Assembly (NCBI RefSeq): GCF_003385215.1
Contig: NZ_PQHW01000036.1
Span: forward strand, 1 to 59,385
From: Amycolatopsis thermalba
GTDB lineage: Bacteria; Actinomycetota; Actinomycetes; Mycobacteriales; Pseudonocardiaceae
Length of the DNA stretch: 59,385 nucleotides
Direction: 5' to 3'
Part shown: in pieces, positions 1 through 9,270 of the stretch
Numbering within the stretch: position 1 is the stretch's first letter
Layout: each line of letters begins with the position of its first letter
Translations under genes and position numbers: made by a program
The notes under the pieces: model-generated
Seen by the model: only the letters and a program-made list of their open reading frames with translations
Databases searched by the model: none
What the model was told of the DNA's origin: nothing

Positions 1-1243
1 CCAGGAGGGTGATCACCAGCGCGCCCACCAGCACGCCGACGCCGGCGCCGATGAGCAGCGGCGTGCGCACGCCCGTGGGCTTCGGCCGGGGCGGCGGTGG
101 CTGCCAGGCGGCGGGTGGGGTGGCCGGCGCCATCGCCGGGAGCGTGCGGCCGTCGATCGCGGGCGGCGTCGGCGGCGGGCCGGCCGGGACGTGGTGCAGT
201 CCGAACGCGACCGCGGTCTCCGGCTGGTCCTGGGAGGTCGGCAGGACGCCGAGCTGTTCGGCGAGCAGTGTCGCGACCAGCGGCATGCGGCTCGGCCCGC
301 CGACCAGGTAGACGCCGGTGAGCTGCTGCGGGGTGCGCCCGGCGTCGCGGATGGTCGCGGCGAGCATCTCGGCGCTGCGCAGCAGGTTCGGCCGGACGAG
401 CGCCTCCAGCTCGGCGCGGGTGACCAGCACGTCGTCGAACGGTTCGGGCATCGGCACTTCGGTGTGCGCGTGGCGGGAGAGGGTCTCCTTGGCCTCGCGC
501 ACGTCCTGCAGGAGGGCGCGGCGGGTGCGCCAGTCGGCGAGGCTCCCCGGCCGCAGCATGCGCTGCCACTGGGCCGGGTCGGTGTGGGAGACCTGGCGGC
601 CGACGTGTTCGAGGAGGGCCTGATCGATGTCGAGGCTGCCCAGGTCCGGCAGGCCGTTGTCGGCCAGCACGGTGAAGCCGCGGTCGGTGACGCCGATGAC
701 GGCGCAGTCGAACGTGCCGGCGCCGAGGTCGTAGACGGCCAGGGTGCTGCCGGGCGCGAGGGCGCGGCCGAGGGAGGCGTAGTGCGCGGCGGCGGCGACC
801 GGTTCCGGGATGAGGACCGGGTCGGCGCCGAGACCGGCCTTGATCGCGGCCTGGCGGAGGAGCTGCTGGCGGGTGGCGCCCCAGCGGGCCGGGTGGGAGA
901 GGCGGACCTGGTCGAGCGGCTGCCCGGCGAGCTGGCGGTGGGCCTCCTCCGCGACGCGGCGCAGGACCGCGGCGAGGGCGTCGGTCACCTCGACGACGGT
1001 GTCGCCGAGCAGGAGGGTCGCGTCGTCGATGCGGCGCTTGGGATTGGGCTCGAACCGGGCCGGATCCAGGCGCGCCCGGCGCTCCGCGTCCTGCCCGACG
1101 ACCAGCGTGCCGTCCTCGCCCGCGAAGATCGCGGACGACATGGTCACCGACCCGTCGATCTCGATGACCCGCGGCCCGCGCCCGAACGCGGACAGGACGG
1201 CCACCGTGCTCGACGTACCCAGGTCGATCGACAGGACGTTCAT
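1..1243 (-). CDS. Hsp70-family (DnaK-like) membrane-anchored protein, 3' end cut by window edge
   Basis: The reading frame starts at the ATG at 1243 and runs off the left edge (about 414 residues visible). The N-terminus NVLSIDLGTSSTVAVL is the Hsp70/actin phosphate-1 loop; VYDLGAGTFDCAV is phosphate-2 and VYLVGGPSRMPLV is the adenosine motif. This is therefore an actin-fold ATPase domain. After a Pro-rich linker (about residues 350-390) a hydrophobic stretch LLIGAGVGVLVGALVITLL reads as a transmembrane helix at the edge. A classical substrate-binding domain has not appeared by then. The layout (cytosolic Hsp70 ATPase, Pro-rich linker, single membrane span) is common in actinobacterial Hsp70-like proteins of unknown client. 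The gene lies downstream of clpC on the same strand but is separated from it by a strong hairpin. Confidence 0.85.
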   Translation of the reverse strand, partial: MNVLSIDLGTSSTVAVLSAFGRGPRVIEIDGSVTMSSAIFAGEDGTLVVGQDAERRARLDPARFEPNPKRRIDDATLLLGDTVVEVTDALAAVLRRVAEEAHRQLAGQPLDQVRLSHPARWGATRQQLLRQAAIKAGLGADPVLIPEPVAAAAHYASLGRALAPGSTLAVYDLGAGTFDCAVIGVTDRGFTVLADNGLPDLGSLDIDQALLEHVGRQVSHTDPAQWQRMLRPGSLADWRTRRALLQDVREAKETLSRHAHTEVPMPEPFDDVLVTRAELEALVRPNLLRSAEMLAATIRDAGRTPQQLTGVYLVGGPSRMPLVATLLAEQLGVLPTSQDQPETAVAFGLHHVPAGPPPTPPAIDGRTLPAMAPATPPAAWQPPPPRPKPTGVRTPLLIGAGVGVLVGALVITLL

Positions 1244-1290
1244 GAGCCTCCCCTCGGCCCGATCACACTATCGGGGCGCCCGGGACGCGA

Positions 1291-1323
1291 AGTGCCCCCA
1301 GGGAACCAGTCCCTGGGGGCACT
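1291..1323 (-). terminator. hairpin terminator downstream of clpC
   Basis: A perfect 14-bp inverted repeat (AGTGCCCCCAGGGA / TCCCTGGGGGCACT, 5-nt loop) lies 21 bases past the clpC stop and before the Hsp70-like gene. There is no T-run, as is usual for high-GC actinobacterial intrinsic terminators. Confidence 0.75.
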
Positions 1324-1343
1324 CGCTTCGGCGGCCTAGAAGA

Positions 1344-3896
1344 TCAGCGCTCGCCCTCGGCGTCGTCCTCGTGGGTACCCGCGCCGATGCTCACCGGCGG
1401 GGCGTCGGGGACGTCGGACGGCTTCGGCTCGCCGCGGAAGACGAAGCGCGCCTCGTCGTCGCGGTCCTCCGGGTTGCCGCTCCAGCCCTCGACGTCGACG
1501 ATCACGATCTGACCAGCCTCGACCTCGCCGAACAGGATCTTCTCGGACAGCTGGTCCTCGATCTCCCGCTGGATGGTCCGGCGCAGCGGACGGGCACCGA
1601 GCACCGGGTCGAAGCCGCGCTTGGCCAGCAGCGCCTTCGCCTTGTCGGTCAGCTCGAGAGCCATGTCCTTGGCCTTCAGCTGCTTCTCCACCCGCGTCGC
1701 CATCAGGTCGACCATCTGGATGATCTGCTCCTGGGTGAGCTGGTGGAACACGATGATGTCGTCGATCCGGTTGAGGAACTCGGGCCGGAAGTGCTTCTTC
1801 ATCTCCTCGTTGACCTTCTGCTTCATCTTCTCGTAACGCGATCCCTCGTCGTTACCCGAAGAGAAGCCGAGGCTGACGGTCTTGGAGATGTCCGACGTGC
1901 CCAGGTTCGAGGTGAAGATCAGCACCGTGTTCTTGAAGTCGACCGTGCGGCCCTGACCGTCGGTGAGCCGGCCGTCCTCCAGCACCTGCAGGAGGGTGTT
2001 GTAGATCTCCTGGTGGGCCTTCTCGATCTCGTCGAACAGGACCACGGAGAACGGCTTCCGGCGGACCTTCTCGGTCAGCTGGCCACCCTCCTCGTAGCCG
2101 ACGTACCCCGGAGGGGCACCGAACAGCCGCGAGGCGGTGTAGCGGTCGTGGAACTCGCCCATGTCGATCTGGATGAGCGCGTCGTCCTCGCCGAACAGGA
2201 ACTCCGCCAGCGCCTTGGACAGCTCGGTCTTACCGACACCGGACGGGCCGGCGAAGATGAACGAGCCGGACGGGCGCTTCGGGTCCTTCAGGCCGGCCCG
2301 GGTGCGGCGGATCGCCTGGGAGACGGCCTTGACGGCGTCCTCCTGGCCGATGATCCGCTTGTGCAGCTCGTCCTCCATGCGGAGCAGACGCGTGGTCTCC
2401 TCCTCGGTGAGCTTGAACACCGGGATGCCGGTCCAGTTGGCCAGGACCTCGGCGATCTGCTCGTCGTCGACCTCGGCGACGACGTCCAGGTCACCGTCCT
2501 TCCACTGCTTCTCCCGCTCGGACTTCTGCGCGAGCAGGTTCTTCTCCTCGTCACGCAGCCGGGCGGCGCGCTCGAAGTCCTGCGCGTCGATCGCGGACTC
2601 CTTGTCGCGGCGCACCTTGGCGATCTTCTCGTCGAACTCGCGCAGGTCCGGCGGAGCCGTCATGCGGCGGATGCGCATGCGGGCACCGGCCTCGTCGATC
2701 AGGTCGATCGCCTTGTCCGGCAGGAACCGGTCGTTGATGTACCGGTCGGCCAGGGTGGCCGCGGCGACCAGCGCGGAGTCGGTGATCGACACGCGGTGGT
2801 GCGCCTCGTAGCGGTCCCGCAGGCCCTTGAGGATCTCGATGGTGTGCTCGAGCGACGGCTCGCCCACCTGGATCGGCTGGAAGCGACGCTCCAGCGCGGC
2901 GTCCTTCTCGATGTACTTGCGGTACTCCTCGAGCGTGGTCGCGCCGATGGTCTGCAGCTCGCCGCGGGCCAGCATCGGCTTGAGGATCGACGCGGCGTCG
3001 ATCGCGCCCTCGGCGGCACCCGCGCCGACGAGCGTGTGCAGCTCGTCGATGAACAGGATGATGTCGCCGCGGGTCTTGATCTCCTTGAGCACCTTCTTCA
3101 GGCGCTCTTCGAAGTCACCGCGGTACCGGGAGCCGGCGACCAGGGAGCCCAGGTCCAGCGTGTAGAGCTGCTTGTCCTTCAGCGTCTCGGGCACCTCGCC
3201 CTTGACGATGTTCTGGGCCAGGCCCTCGACGACGGCGGTCTTGCCGACGCCGGGCTCGCCGATCAGCACCGGGTTGTTCTTGGTGCGGCGGGACAGCACC
3301 TGCATGACCCGCTCGATCTCCTTGCCGCGCCCGATGACCGGGTCCAGCTTGCCCTCACGCGCGGACTGGGTGAGGTTGCGGCCGAACTGGTCGAGCACCA
3401 GCGAGGAGGACGGGGTGCCCTCGCCGCGGCCGGAACCGGCCTCGGCCGGCTCCTTGCCCTGGTAACCGGACAGCAGCTGCAGCACCTGCTGGCGCACCCG
3501 GTTCAGGTCCGCGCCCAGCTTGACGAGGACCTGAGCGGCCACGCCTTCGCCTTCGCGGATCAGGCCGAGCAGGATGTGCTCGGTGCCGATGTAGTTGTGG
3601 CCGAGCTGCAGCGCCTCGCGCAGCGACAGCTCGAGCACCTTCTTGGCACGCGGGGTGAACGGGATGTGCCCGCTCGGCGCCTGCTGACCCTGGCCGATGA
3701 TCTCCTCGACCTGCTGGCGGACGCCTTCCAGCGCGATACCCAACGATTCGAGCGCCTTGGCGGCGACACCCTCACCCTCGTGGATCAGGCCCAGGAGGAT
3801 GTGCTCGGTGCCGATGTAGTTGTGGTTGAGCATCCGGGCCTCTTCCTGGGCCAGGACGACCACCCGCCTCGCGCGGTCGGTGAACCTCTCGAACAT
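1344..3896 (-). CDS. clpC: ATP-dependent Clp protease ATP-binding subunit ClpC
   Basis: Hsp100/AAA+ unfoldase that feeds substrates to ClpP; 850 residues, the normal ClpC length. It shows two Clp-N repeats (each with [18 protein letters not shown] sequence, residues 1-145), D1 Walker [14 protein letters not shown], a central UVR-type coiled coil ([20 protein letters not shown]) typical of ClpC rather than ClpB, and D2 Walker [15 protein letters not shown]. The start is the ATG of [10 protein letters not shown] at 3896, which has GAGGGAG at proper spacing and matches the family N-terminus; the frame is open a further 12 codons upstream. An inverted repeat at 3931-3951 lies just upstream and could be an operator. 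The C-terminus is acidic and ends in a short tail after the D2 small domain. Confidence 0.97.
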   Translation of the reverse strand: MFERFTDRARRVVVLAQEEARMLNHNYIGTEHILLGLIHEGEGVAAKALESLGIALEGVRQQVEEIIGQGQQAPSGHIPFTPRAKKVLELSLREALQLGHNYIGTEHILLGLIREGEGVAAQVLVKLGADLNRVRQQVLQLLSGYQGKEPAEAGSGRGEGTPSSSLVLDQFGRNLTQSAREGKLDPVIGRGKEIERVMQVLSRRTKNNPVLIGEPGVGKTAVVEGLAQNIVKGEVPETLKDKQLYTLDLGSLVAGSRYRGDFEERLKKVLKEIKTRGDIILFIDELHTLVGAGAAEGAIDAASILKPMLARGELQTIGATTLEEYRKYIEKDAALERRFQPIQVGEPSLEHTIEILKGLRDRYEAHHRVSITDSALVAAATLADRYINDRFLPDKAIDLIDEAGARMRIRRMTAPPDLREFDEKIAKVRRDKESAIDAQDFERAARLRDEEKNLLAQKSEREKQWKDGDLDVVAEVDDEQIAEVLANWTGIPVFKLTEEETTRLLRMEDELHKRIIGQEDAVKAVSQAIRRTRAGLKDPKRPSGSFIFAGPSGVGKTELSKALAEFLFGEDDALIQIDMGEFHDRYTASRLFGAPPGYVGYEEGGQLTEKVRRKPFSVVLFDEIEKAHQEIYNTLLQVLEDGRLTDGQGRTVDFKNTVLIFTSNLGTSDISKTVSLGFSSGNDEGSRYEKMKQKVNEEMKKHFRPEFLNRIDDIIVFHQLTQEQIIQMVDLMATRVEKQLKAKDMALELTDKAKALLAKRGFDPVLGARPLRRTIQREIEDQLSEKILFGEVEAGQIVIVDVEGWSGNPEDRDDEARFVFRGEPKPSDVPDAPPVSIGAGTHEDDAEGER

Positions 3897-3930
3897 TCCC
3901 ACTCCCTCGACTGCTGCGCCGGCGGTGAGC

Positions 3931-3951
3931 ATCCATCACTTCGCGATGGAT
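3931..3951. promoter_or_regulatory. 7-7-7 inverted repeat upstream of clpC (possible operator or 5'UTR hairpin)
   Basis: ATCCATC and GATGGAT arms (7 bp, perfect) flank a 7-nt centre, ACTTCGC, starting 35 bases before the clpC start. Known clpC regulators in actinobacteria are ClgR and, for chaperones, HspR. The arms match neither the HspR HAIR sequence nor a clear ClgR box, although the 7-7-7 geometry equals HAIR. The role is inferred only from position. Confidence 0.4.
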
Positions 3952-4184
3952 TCAGCACCGTGAGTCCACTGTAGTAGCCATGCGGTCCCACCGGACTACC
4001 ACTGGGGCGGATTAGGTCACAGCTGATGTAGATGCCGGGAACTCCCGGCGACTGAGTCTGCGCTGGTAGCTGACGTAAGGGTCAACGCGGGACTTCTCCC
4101 GGCGATTCCGCAAGCCCCGGTTTGTCCGCTCACCGCGAACACCCCCGTTGCGGGGACGGGACTGGCGCTCGCGCCCGGAATGAG

Positions 4185-4203
4185 TAAGGTAAGGCCAACC
4201 TAA
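4185..4203 (+). promoter_or_regulatory. IdeR/DmdR iron box
   Basis: TAAGGTAAGGCCAACCTAA matches the actinobacterial IdeR/DmdR1 consensus TTAGGTTAGGCTAACCTAA at 16 of 19 positions and keeps the dyad. It ends 17 bases before a strong ribosome-binding site (GGGAGG, 4220-4225) of the FhuF-like gene. IdeR with Fe2+ would be expected to repress that gene when iron is plentiful. Confidence 0.85.
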
Positions 4204-4273
4204 CCACCCGGACGGAGCAGGGAGGTCCGCCATCGACACCGCGCTGGGCGCTCTCGACGCGTCCGTCACGAGG

Positions 4274-5011
4274 GTGGCCGCCCTGCAGGACCGCATGGAA
4301 GTGCGCACCGGCCTGCCCGCCACGGGCTCCTGGCAGCGCTGCAGCGACCTGCTGGCCGACCCCGCGCGGTTCGACGTGTGGCGCAAGCTCCTGGGCGAAT
4401 GGCTGCGGGCGAACTTCGGCGAGGCGCCCGATCGGACGACCGCGGGTTTCGTCATGTCGTGGTACCTGCACGTGCCGGCGTTCACCGGTGCGTTGCTGCT
4501 CCATCACGAACGGCGAGTACCCATGCTGCGACCGGGTGAACTCGCCTTCCGCCTGTGCGCCGACCGCCCGCACCCCGAAGGTGTGGCGGTGCTGGGGGAC
4601 GAGTTCTACTGCCTGCCCGGCGACCCGGCGGCGGGCAGCCCCGAGGCGACGGTGGTCGCGGACGAGAAGGCGCTGGCCGCGGTGCTGCGCGCCCGGTACA
4701 CGGCGCACGCGGCGCAGTTCGTGCGGGCCTACGCCCCGCTGAGCAGGCTGGGGCGGCGGATGCTGTGGGCCGCGGCGACGGATGCCCTGGACAGCACGCT
4801 GTGGTGGGCCGGGCTGTACGCCGGGAACGAGGAGGCGGGCGTCGCGGACGCGCACCTCGTGCTCGACGAGCACTACCCGCCGCTGACGGCGTCGACCCGG
4901 CTGAAGCAGACGGCGGACGGGTGGGCCCGGCGGCGGGAGAGCTGCTGTTTTTCGTACCTGCTGCCGGAACAGCCCCTCTGCGAGGGCTGCCCACGCACCT
5001 GCCGCCGGTGA
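4274..5011 (+). CDS. FhuF-type (2Fe-2S)-binding ferric-siderophore reductase-like protein
   Basis: The C-terminus carries the CC-x-Y-x(n)-C-x2-C cluster (SCCFSYLLPEQPLCEGCPRTC, written in part) that binds the 2Fe-2S centre in FhuF-type siderophore-iron reductases. The body is alpha-helical with conserved Trp/Arg. The probable role is reductive release of iron from siderophores in the cytosol. The IdeR box at 4185-4203 upstream supports this, because the gene looks iron-repressed. The listed start is the first conventional in-frame codon, GTG at 4274, which has no spaced ribosome-binding site. The GGGAGG at 4220-4225 instead sits 6 bases before an in-frame ATC at 4232, which would add 14 residues that read naturally (IDTALGALDASVTR). 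It stands alone between clpC (divergent) and a convergent DinB-like gene. Confidence 0.85.
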   Translation: MAALQDRMEVRTGLPATGSWQRCSDLLADPARFDVWRKLLGEWLRANFGEAPDRTTAGFVMSWYLHVPAFTGALLLHHERRVPMLRPGELAFRLCADRPHPEGVAVLGDEFYCLPGDPAAGSPEATVVADEKALAAVLRARYTAHAAQFVRAYAPLSRLGRRMLWAAATDALDSTLWWAGLYAGNEEAGVADAHLVLDEHYPPLTASTRLKQTADGWARRRESCCFSYLLPEQPLCEGCPRTCRR

Positions 5012-5037
5012 CTTTCACCACACCCTGATCGCCGCGG

Positions 5038-5628
5038 CTACCGCTGAGGTTCGCGCCACCCCGGATCGCGGCCCGTCAGGGCCAGCAGCCGGTCCAGCGT
5101 CGGCGCGTCCGCGGCGCACGGCACCTCCGGTCCGAAGATCTTCATCTCCCGCGCCTGCTCGGCCGTCGCCTGCGCGGAGGTGAACAGCGCCTCCGCCGTC
5201 GCCGGGTCCACGGTCAGCGGGTGGCCCGTTGCGCGGGCGAGGTCCCATCCGTGCACCACCCATTCGGTGAGCACCATTTCGGCGATCATCGGCGCCGGCA
5301 TCTCCGAACCGCCGAACTTCGTGGTGCCCTCCAGCGCCCCCGGCCGTCCACAGGCATCCACAATTCCATCCACAAGCGTGCACAGCTCGCTCAGCCAGTC
5401 ACCCTGCGTGAGATCGGTGTCTCGCTCCCCGGCGGCGACCGTGGGCGCCGGTTCGCGCCGCAGCGCCGCCGCCATCCACGGCCCCCAATAGAGCAGGTGG
5501 TTGAGCAGGCCCCGCACGTCGTATTCGGCGCACGGCGTCCGGTTGTCCAGTTGTCCGGGTTCGATGGCGCGCAGCAGCGCGGTGAACTCGCGCGCGGCCC
5601 GCTCCAGCATCGGTCGAAGGTCTGTCAT
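5038..5628 (-). CDS. TIGR03086-type DinB/maleylpyruvate isomerase-N-like metal-binding protein
   Basis: A 196-residue protein whose N-terminal half (LRPMLERAAREFTALLRAIEPGQL then CAEYDVRGLLNHLL) is typical of the actinobacterial TIGR03086 family, a four-helix DinB fold. Candidate metal ligands are the histidines in LLNHLLYW and VVHGWDLA. Members are often called mycothiol-dependent isomerase-like, but the substrate is unknown here. It starts at the ATG at 5628 and converges on the FhuF-like gene, with 26 bases between the stops. Nothing in its context points to a pathway. Confidence 0.8.
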   Translation of the reverse strand: MTDLRPMLERAAREFTALLRAIEPGQLDNRTPCAEYDVRGLLNHLLYWGPWMAAALRREPAPTVAAGERDTDLTQGDWLSELCTLVDGIVDACGRPGALEGTTKFGGSEMPAPMIAEMVLTEWVVHGWDLARATGHPLTVDPATAEALFTSAQATAEQAREMKIFGPEVPCAADAPTLDRLLALTGRDPGWREPQR

Positions 5629-5730
5629 GCCTCCATTCAGCCGAATGGCGGCGCCGCCGTCTTGAACAAAAGCGACAGCCGCTCGCGAATGACCGGGCGG
5701 ACAGAACCGTGTTCAACCTGTCGCGCAATG

Positions 5731-5758
5731 AAAAAAGCCGCCGGGAATCCCCGGCGGC
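5731..5758 (-). terminator. intrinsic terminator after lsr2
   Basis: On the minus strand a 9-bp perfect stem (GCCGCCGGG / CCCGGCGGC, 4-nt loop) is followed directly by TTTTTT. It is a textbook rho-independent terminator, about 30 bases past the lsr2 stop. Confidence 0.9.
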
Positions 5759-5789
5759 CCTTCCACGCCCCTCTTTACCCGAACTGTGC

Positions 5790-6143
5790 TCAGTTCTTCT
5801 TGTGGTAGGCCTCCACGACCTCGGACGGGATACGCCCGCGGTCGGAAACCTGGTACCCGTTCTTGCGCGCCCAGGCCCGGATGGCCTGGTTCTGCTCGCG
5901 GTCGACCGAGGCGGAACGGCCCGCCACCTTGCCCGCCGGCTGGCGACCCGCCGTGCCCCGCTTGCGGCCACCGGCACGCCGCGCGTGCTCGACGTACTGG
6001 GCCAGCGCGTCACGGAGTTCCTCGGCGTTTTCCGCCGACAGGTCGATCTGGTACGAGATGCCGTCCAGTCCGAACTCGACGGTCTCGTCCGCCTCCGAGC
6101 CGTCGATGTCGTCGATGAGCGACACCAGCACCTTCTGTGCCAT
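5790..6143 (-). CDS. lsr2: Lsr2 nucleoid-associated protein
   Basis: A 117-residue H-NS-like xenogeneic silencer of actinobacteria. The N-terminal dimerisation domain begins [21 protein letters not shown] basic linker rich in Arg/Gly/Lys (residues 75-90) leads to the DNA-binding helix-turn-helix domain [20 protein letters not shown], and the RGR tripeptide after it inserts into the AT-rich minor groove. The length equals that of mycobacterial Lsr2. Ribosome-binding site AGGAGG lies 7 bases before the ATG. It follows lysS on the same strand, has its own good promoter in the gap (6223-6251) and a strong terminator, so it can be a monocistronic unit. The neighbourhood lysS-lsr2-clpC matches M. 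tuberculosis. Confidence 0.97.
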   Translation of the reverse strand: MAQKVLVSLIDDIDGSEADETVEFGLDGISYQIDLSAENAEELRDALAQYVEHARRAGGRKRGTAGRQPAGKVAGRSASVDREQNQAIRAWARKNGYQVSDRGRIPSEVVEAYHKKN

Positions 6144-6222
6144 GTGTTTCCTCCTGTTTTAGGCCAGCCACGAATGATCGGGCAGGGGCAGGCGCCCTGA
6201 CCAGAAGCCATTGACTAGGACA

Positions 6223-6251
6223 TTAATACCCGGAATCAGGGCAGCACGCAA
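6223..6251 (-). promoter_or_regulatory. sigma70-type promoter for lsr2
   Basis: Reading the minus strand, TTGCGT is followed after exactly 17 bases by TATTAA, about 80 bases upstream of the lsr2 ATG. The 6144-6286 gap is markedly richer in A/T than its surroundings, so Lsr2 itself might also bind here (inference). Confidence 0.55.
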
Positions 6252-6286
6252 ATCACGTTACCGATACCGTGACCAGTTCCTGCCTG

Positions 6287-7798
6287 CTATTCGGGGCGCA
6301 CCAGGGGGAAGAGGATGGTCTCGCGGATGCCCAGGCCGGTCAGGGCCATCAGCAAGCGATCGATGCCCATTCCCACGCCACCACTCGGTGGCATTCCGTA
6401 CTCGAGCGCGCGCAGGAAATCCTCATCGAGGCGCATCGCTTCGCTATCGCCTGCCGCGGCCTGCCGGGCCTGATCCAGCAATCTTTCCCGCTCGATCACC
6501 GGGTCGACCAGCTCGGAGTATCCGGTGGCCAGCTCGAATCCGCGGACGTAGAGGTCCCACTTCTCGGCCACGCCGGGCTTGGTCCGGTGCTGGCGGGTGA
6601 GCGGCGAGGTCTCGATCGGGAAATCCCGCACGAAAGTCGGCTCGTGCAGGTGGTCGCCGACGAGGTGCTCCCACAGTTCCTCGACCAGCTTGCCGTGGCC
6701 GAGTTTCGGGTCGACCTCCAGCCCGCGCGCCGAGGCGAACCCCCGCAGCTTCTCGACCGACGTTTCCGGCGTCACTTCTTCGCCCAGCGCGTCCGACAAC
6801 GAGTCGTACATGCTCAGCGAGGTCCATTCACCGGACAGGTCGTACGGCGTGCCGTCGGCGAGCGTGACCTCCAGGCCACCGAAAACGGCCTGCGCGGCTT
6901 CCTGGATCAGCTCGCGCGTCATCGCCGCGTTGGTGTCGTAGGTGGCGTAGGCCTCGTAGTACTCCAGCATGGCGAATTCCGGCGAATGCGAGGAGTCGCT
7001 GCCCTCGTTGCGGAAGTTGCGGTTGATCTCGAAGACCTTCTCGATCCCGCCGACCACGCACCGCTTGAGGAACAGCTCCGGGGCGATCCGCAGATACAGA
7101 TCGATGTCGAACGCGTTCGAATGGGTGACGAACGGCCGGGCCGACGCACCACCGTGGAGCGTCTGCAGCATCGGCGTTTCCACCTCGGTGAAACCGCGGC
7201 GGTGGAACGAATCCCGCAGCGAGCGGACCACCGACGCCCGCGTCCGCACCACGTCGCGCGCCTGCGGGCGCAGGATCAGGTCGACGTAACGCTGGCGGAC
7301 GCGCGTCTCCTCGGCCAGCTCCTTGTGCGCGACCGGCAGCGGGCGCAGCGACTTCGCGGCCATGCGCCATTCGTCGGCCATGATCGACAGCTCGCCGCGC
7401 TTGGAGGTGATGACCTCACCGTGGACGTACACGTGGTCACCGAGGTCGACGTCGGACTTCCAGGCGGCCAGCGCCTCTGCACCGACGTTCGCGAGGCTGA
7501 TCATCGCCTGCAGTTCCGTGCCGTCGCCCTCGCGCAGCGTCGCGAAGCACAGCTTCCCCCCGATGCGCGAGAACATGACGCGACCGGTCACGCCGACGAC
7601 GTCGCCGGTGGCCGTGTCGGCGGGCAGGTCCGGGTGGGCCGCACGCACCTCGGCGAGCGTGTGGGTGCGCGGCACTTCCACCGGGTACGGCTCCACGCCC
7701 TCCGCGAGCAGCCGGTCGCGCTTGGCCCGACGGACCCGCATTTGCTCGGGCAGGTCGTCAGCGGGCACCGGGCGCTCCGGGGAGGGGGAATCCGTCAT
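6287..7798 (-). CDS. lysS: lysyl-tRNA synthetase, class II
   Basis: A 503-residue enzyme that charges tRNA-Lys with lysine using ATP. The N-terminal OB-fold anticodon domain includes [19 protein letters not shown]. Class II motif 2 is visible around [20 protein letters not shown], and motif 3 near the C-terminus is [15 protein letters not shown]. The start at 7798 ([13 protein letters not shown]) precedes a short disordered leader typical of actinobacterial LysS. It lies in a minus-strand run with coaX-panD-panC upstream and lsr2 downstream, the same order as in M. tuberculosis, though here a decayed methyltransferase separates it from coaX. Confidence 0.97.
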   Translation of the reverse strand: MTDSPSPERPVPADDLPEQMRVRRAKRDRLLAEGVEPYPVEVPRTHTLAEVRAAHPDLPADTATGDVVGVTGRVMFSRIGGKLCFATLREGDGTELQAMISLANVGAEALAAWKSDVDLGDHVYVHGEVITSKRGELSIMADEWRMAAKSLRPLPVAHKELAEETRVRQRYVDLILRPQARDVVRTRASVVRSLRDSFHRRGFTEVETPMLQTLHGGASARPFVTHSNAFDIDLYLRIAPELFLKRCVVGGIEKVFEINRNFRNEGSDSSHSPEFAMLEYYEAYATYDTNAAMTRELIQEAAQAVFGGLEVTLADGTPYDLSGEWTSLSMYDSLSDALGEEVTPETSVEKLRGFASARGLEVDPKLGHGKLVEELWEHLVGDHLHEPTFVRDFPIETSPLTRQHRTKPGVAEKWDLYVRGFELATGYSELVDPVIERERLLDQARQAAAGDSEAMRLDEDFLRALEYGMPPSGGVGMGIDRLLMALTGLGIRETILFPLVRPE

Positions 7799-8073
7799 GC
7801 GGACAGGGTATTCAAGGCCGTTCCGACTAGGCCAACCGGATTACCTGTATCGACCTGCGGATGTTCACCGATGGCATCGCGCGAGTGAGCGAAGCCACCT
7901 CATCGGCGGAGCGTGAGCTCTGGAACAGCTTCGCGGAGCCGGTCTGCAGATCGATCACCTCGGCAGCTTGAAAGCGGCGCATCCGGTGCGCAGCGCGTCG
8001 AGCAGGTAAGCCGGGCAGTGTTCGGCATACGCGCCCGCACACCCTCCGATGAGCGGAGTGCCGGTGCCGGCCG
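7799..8073. other. non-coding gap between lysS and the decayed methyltransferase
   Basis: No convincing intact gene was seen. Short frames on both strands overlap (for example a plus-strand stretch IARVSEATSSAERELWNSFAE and a minus-strand stretch AAEVIDLQTGSAKLFQSS), but each is broken by stops and none could be assigned. The region looks like sequence debris contiguous with the pseudogene that follows. It may also contain the lysS promoter. Confidence 0.4.
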
Positions 8074-8483
8074 GCGTTCCACTGGTTCGACGTCGACGCC
8101 GCGCTCACCGAGATCGCCCGCGTGCTGCGCCCGGGCGTCGTGGTGGCCGGGCTGTGGAACGGCTACGACGATTCCGTGCCGTGGGTCGCCGAAATGGCGC
8201 GCGTCGCCGGTTTCGTCCGGCGCCCGGTGGGTGGCCGATCTGGGGCGACCACCCGGCGTTCGGTCCGTTCGAGGAGACGACTTTCCGGCACGCGCACCGC
8301 CGCACGCCCGAAAGCCTGGTCGAAACGATCTCCACGCATTCCCACCTCATCGTCGCCGAGGCCGGCGAGCGCGCGCGGACGCGGGAGCAGCTGCTGGAAT
8401 TCCTCCGCACCCACCCGGACACCGCCGGGGGCGAATTCGACCTGCCGCTGGTGACGACCGTGCTGCGCGCGGTCCGCCGCTAA
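8074..8483 (+). pseudogene. remnant of a class I SAM-dependent methyltransferase (C-terminal part, frameshifted)
   Basis: From 8074 the frame reads AFHWFDVDAALTEIARVLRP then VAGLWNGYDDSVPWVAEM. This is the post-motif-II region of actinobacterial class I methyltransferases (the HWFD...RVLRPGG signature). Near 8216-8235 the homology moves to the next frame (GGWPIWGDHPAFGPFEETTF then LVETISTHSHLIVAEAGE) and ends [13 protein letters not shown] at 8483. The SAM-binding N-terminal half (motif I) is missing upstream. It is therefore both truncated and frameshifted, and its stop overlaps the coaX stop by 4 bases on the opposite strand. The functional partners are unknown, and the fragment is probably inert. 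Confidence 0.75.
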
Positions 8484-9265
8484 CGCGCCTGGCGTTCGAA
8501 GGCCAGGCGCAGGCCCAGCAGCGTCAGGTCGGGCACGTGCTCGGTGATCGTCTCCGACTCGCCGATCACCAGCGGCGCCAGGCCGCCGGTGGCGAGCACC
8601 GTGACCGGCTCGTGCGTGCGCGCGGTCAGCTCCCGCACGATCCGCCGCACCAGGCCGTCGACCTGACCGGCGAACCCGAACACGATGCCGGACTGCAGGC
8701 ACTCCACGGTGTTCTTGCCGATCACCGACCGCGGCCGGACCAGCTCGACCTTGCGCAGCGCCGCCGCGCGCGAGGCCAGCGCGTCGACCGAGATCTCGAT
8801 GCCCGGCGCGAACGCGCCGCCGAGGAACTCGCCCTTCGCGGAGATGACGTCGACGTTGGTCGAGGTGCCGAAGTCCACGACCACGCACGCCGTGCGGTAC
8901 AGGTGGTGCGCGGCCAGGGTGTTCACCAGCCGGTCCGCGCCCACCTCGCGCGGGTTGTCGACCAGCAGCGGGACGCCGGTGCGCACGCCGGGCTCGACGA
9001 CGACCTTCGGCACCCGCGCGTAGTAGCGCGCGAGCATGACCCGCATCTCACGCAGCACCGCGGGCACGGTCGACAGCGCGCTGATCCCGGTGATCGCGTC
9101 GGCGTGCTCGCCGAGCAGGCCGCGCATGGTCAGCGCCAGCTCGTCGGCGGTCATCTGCGCGTCGGTCCGCATCCGCCAGTCGCCGACGAGCTTGGCCGCG
9201 TCCCCCCGGCCCTCGTACAGGCCGAGCACGATGTTCGTGTTGCCGACGTCGATCGTCAGGAGCAC
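8480..9265 (-). CDS. coaX: type III pantothenate kinase
   Basis: A 261-residue enzyme that phosphorylates pantothenate with ATP, the first committed step of CoA synthesis. The N-terminus [16 protein letters not shown] is the phosphate-binding loop of the ASKHA fold in CoaX. Further family signatures are [15 protein letters not shown] (pantothenate site), [14 protein letters not shown] (catalytic region) and ATGGLAPLV. It starts at the ATG at 9265, 5 bases after the panD stop. It completes the locus panC-panD-coaX, so one transcript makes beta-alanine, pantothenate and 4'-phosphopantothenate. Its M. tuberculosis counterpart lies in the same position. Confidence 0.95.
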   Translation of the reverse strand: MLLTIDVGNTNIVLGLYEGRGDAAKLVGDWRMRTDAQMTADELALTMRGLLGEHADAITGISALSTVPAVLREMRVMLARYYARVPKVVVEPGVRTGVPLLVDNPREVGADRLVNTLAAHHLYRTACVVVDFGTSTNVDVISAKGEFLGGAFAPGIEISVDALASRAAALRKVELVRPRSVIGKNTVECLQSGIVFGFAGQVDGLVRRIVRELTARTHEPVTVLATGGLAPLVIGESETITEHVPDLTLLGLRLAFERQAR

Positions 9266-9270
9266 CTGCG

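Noticed and set aside
810..3974. 1054-codon plus-strand open frame opposite clpC
   Set aside because: It is the high-GC antisense shadow of clpC; the composition is Arg/Leu/Asp-rich without motifs, while the minus strand gives a complete ClpC.
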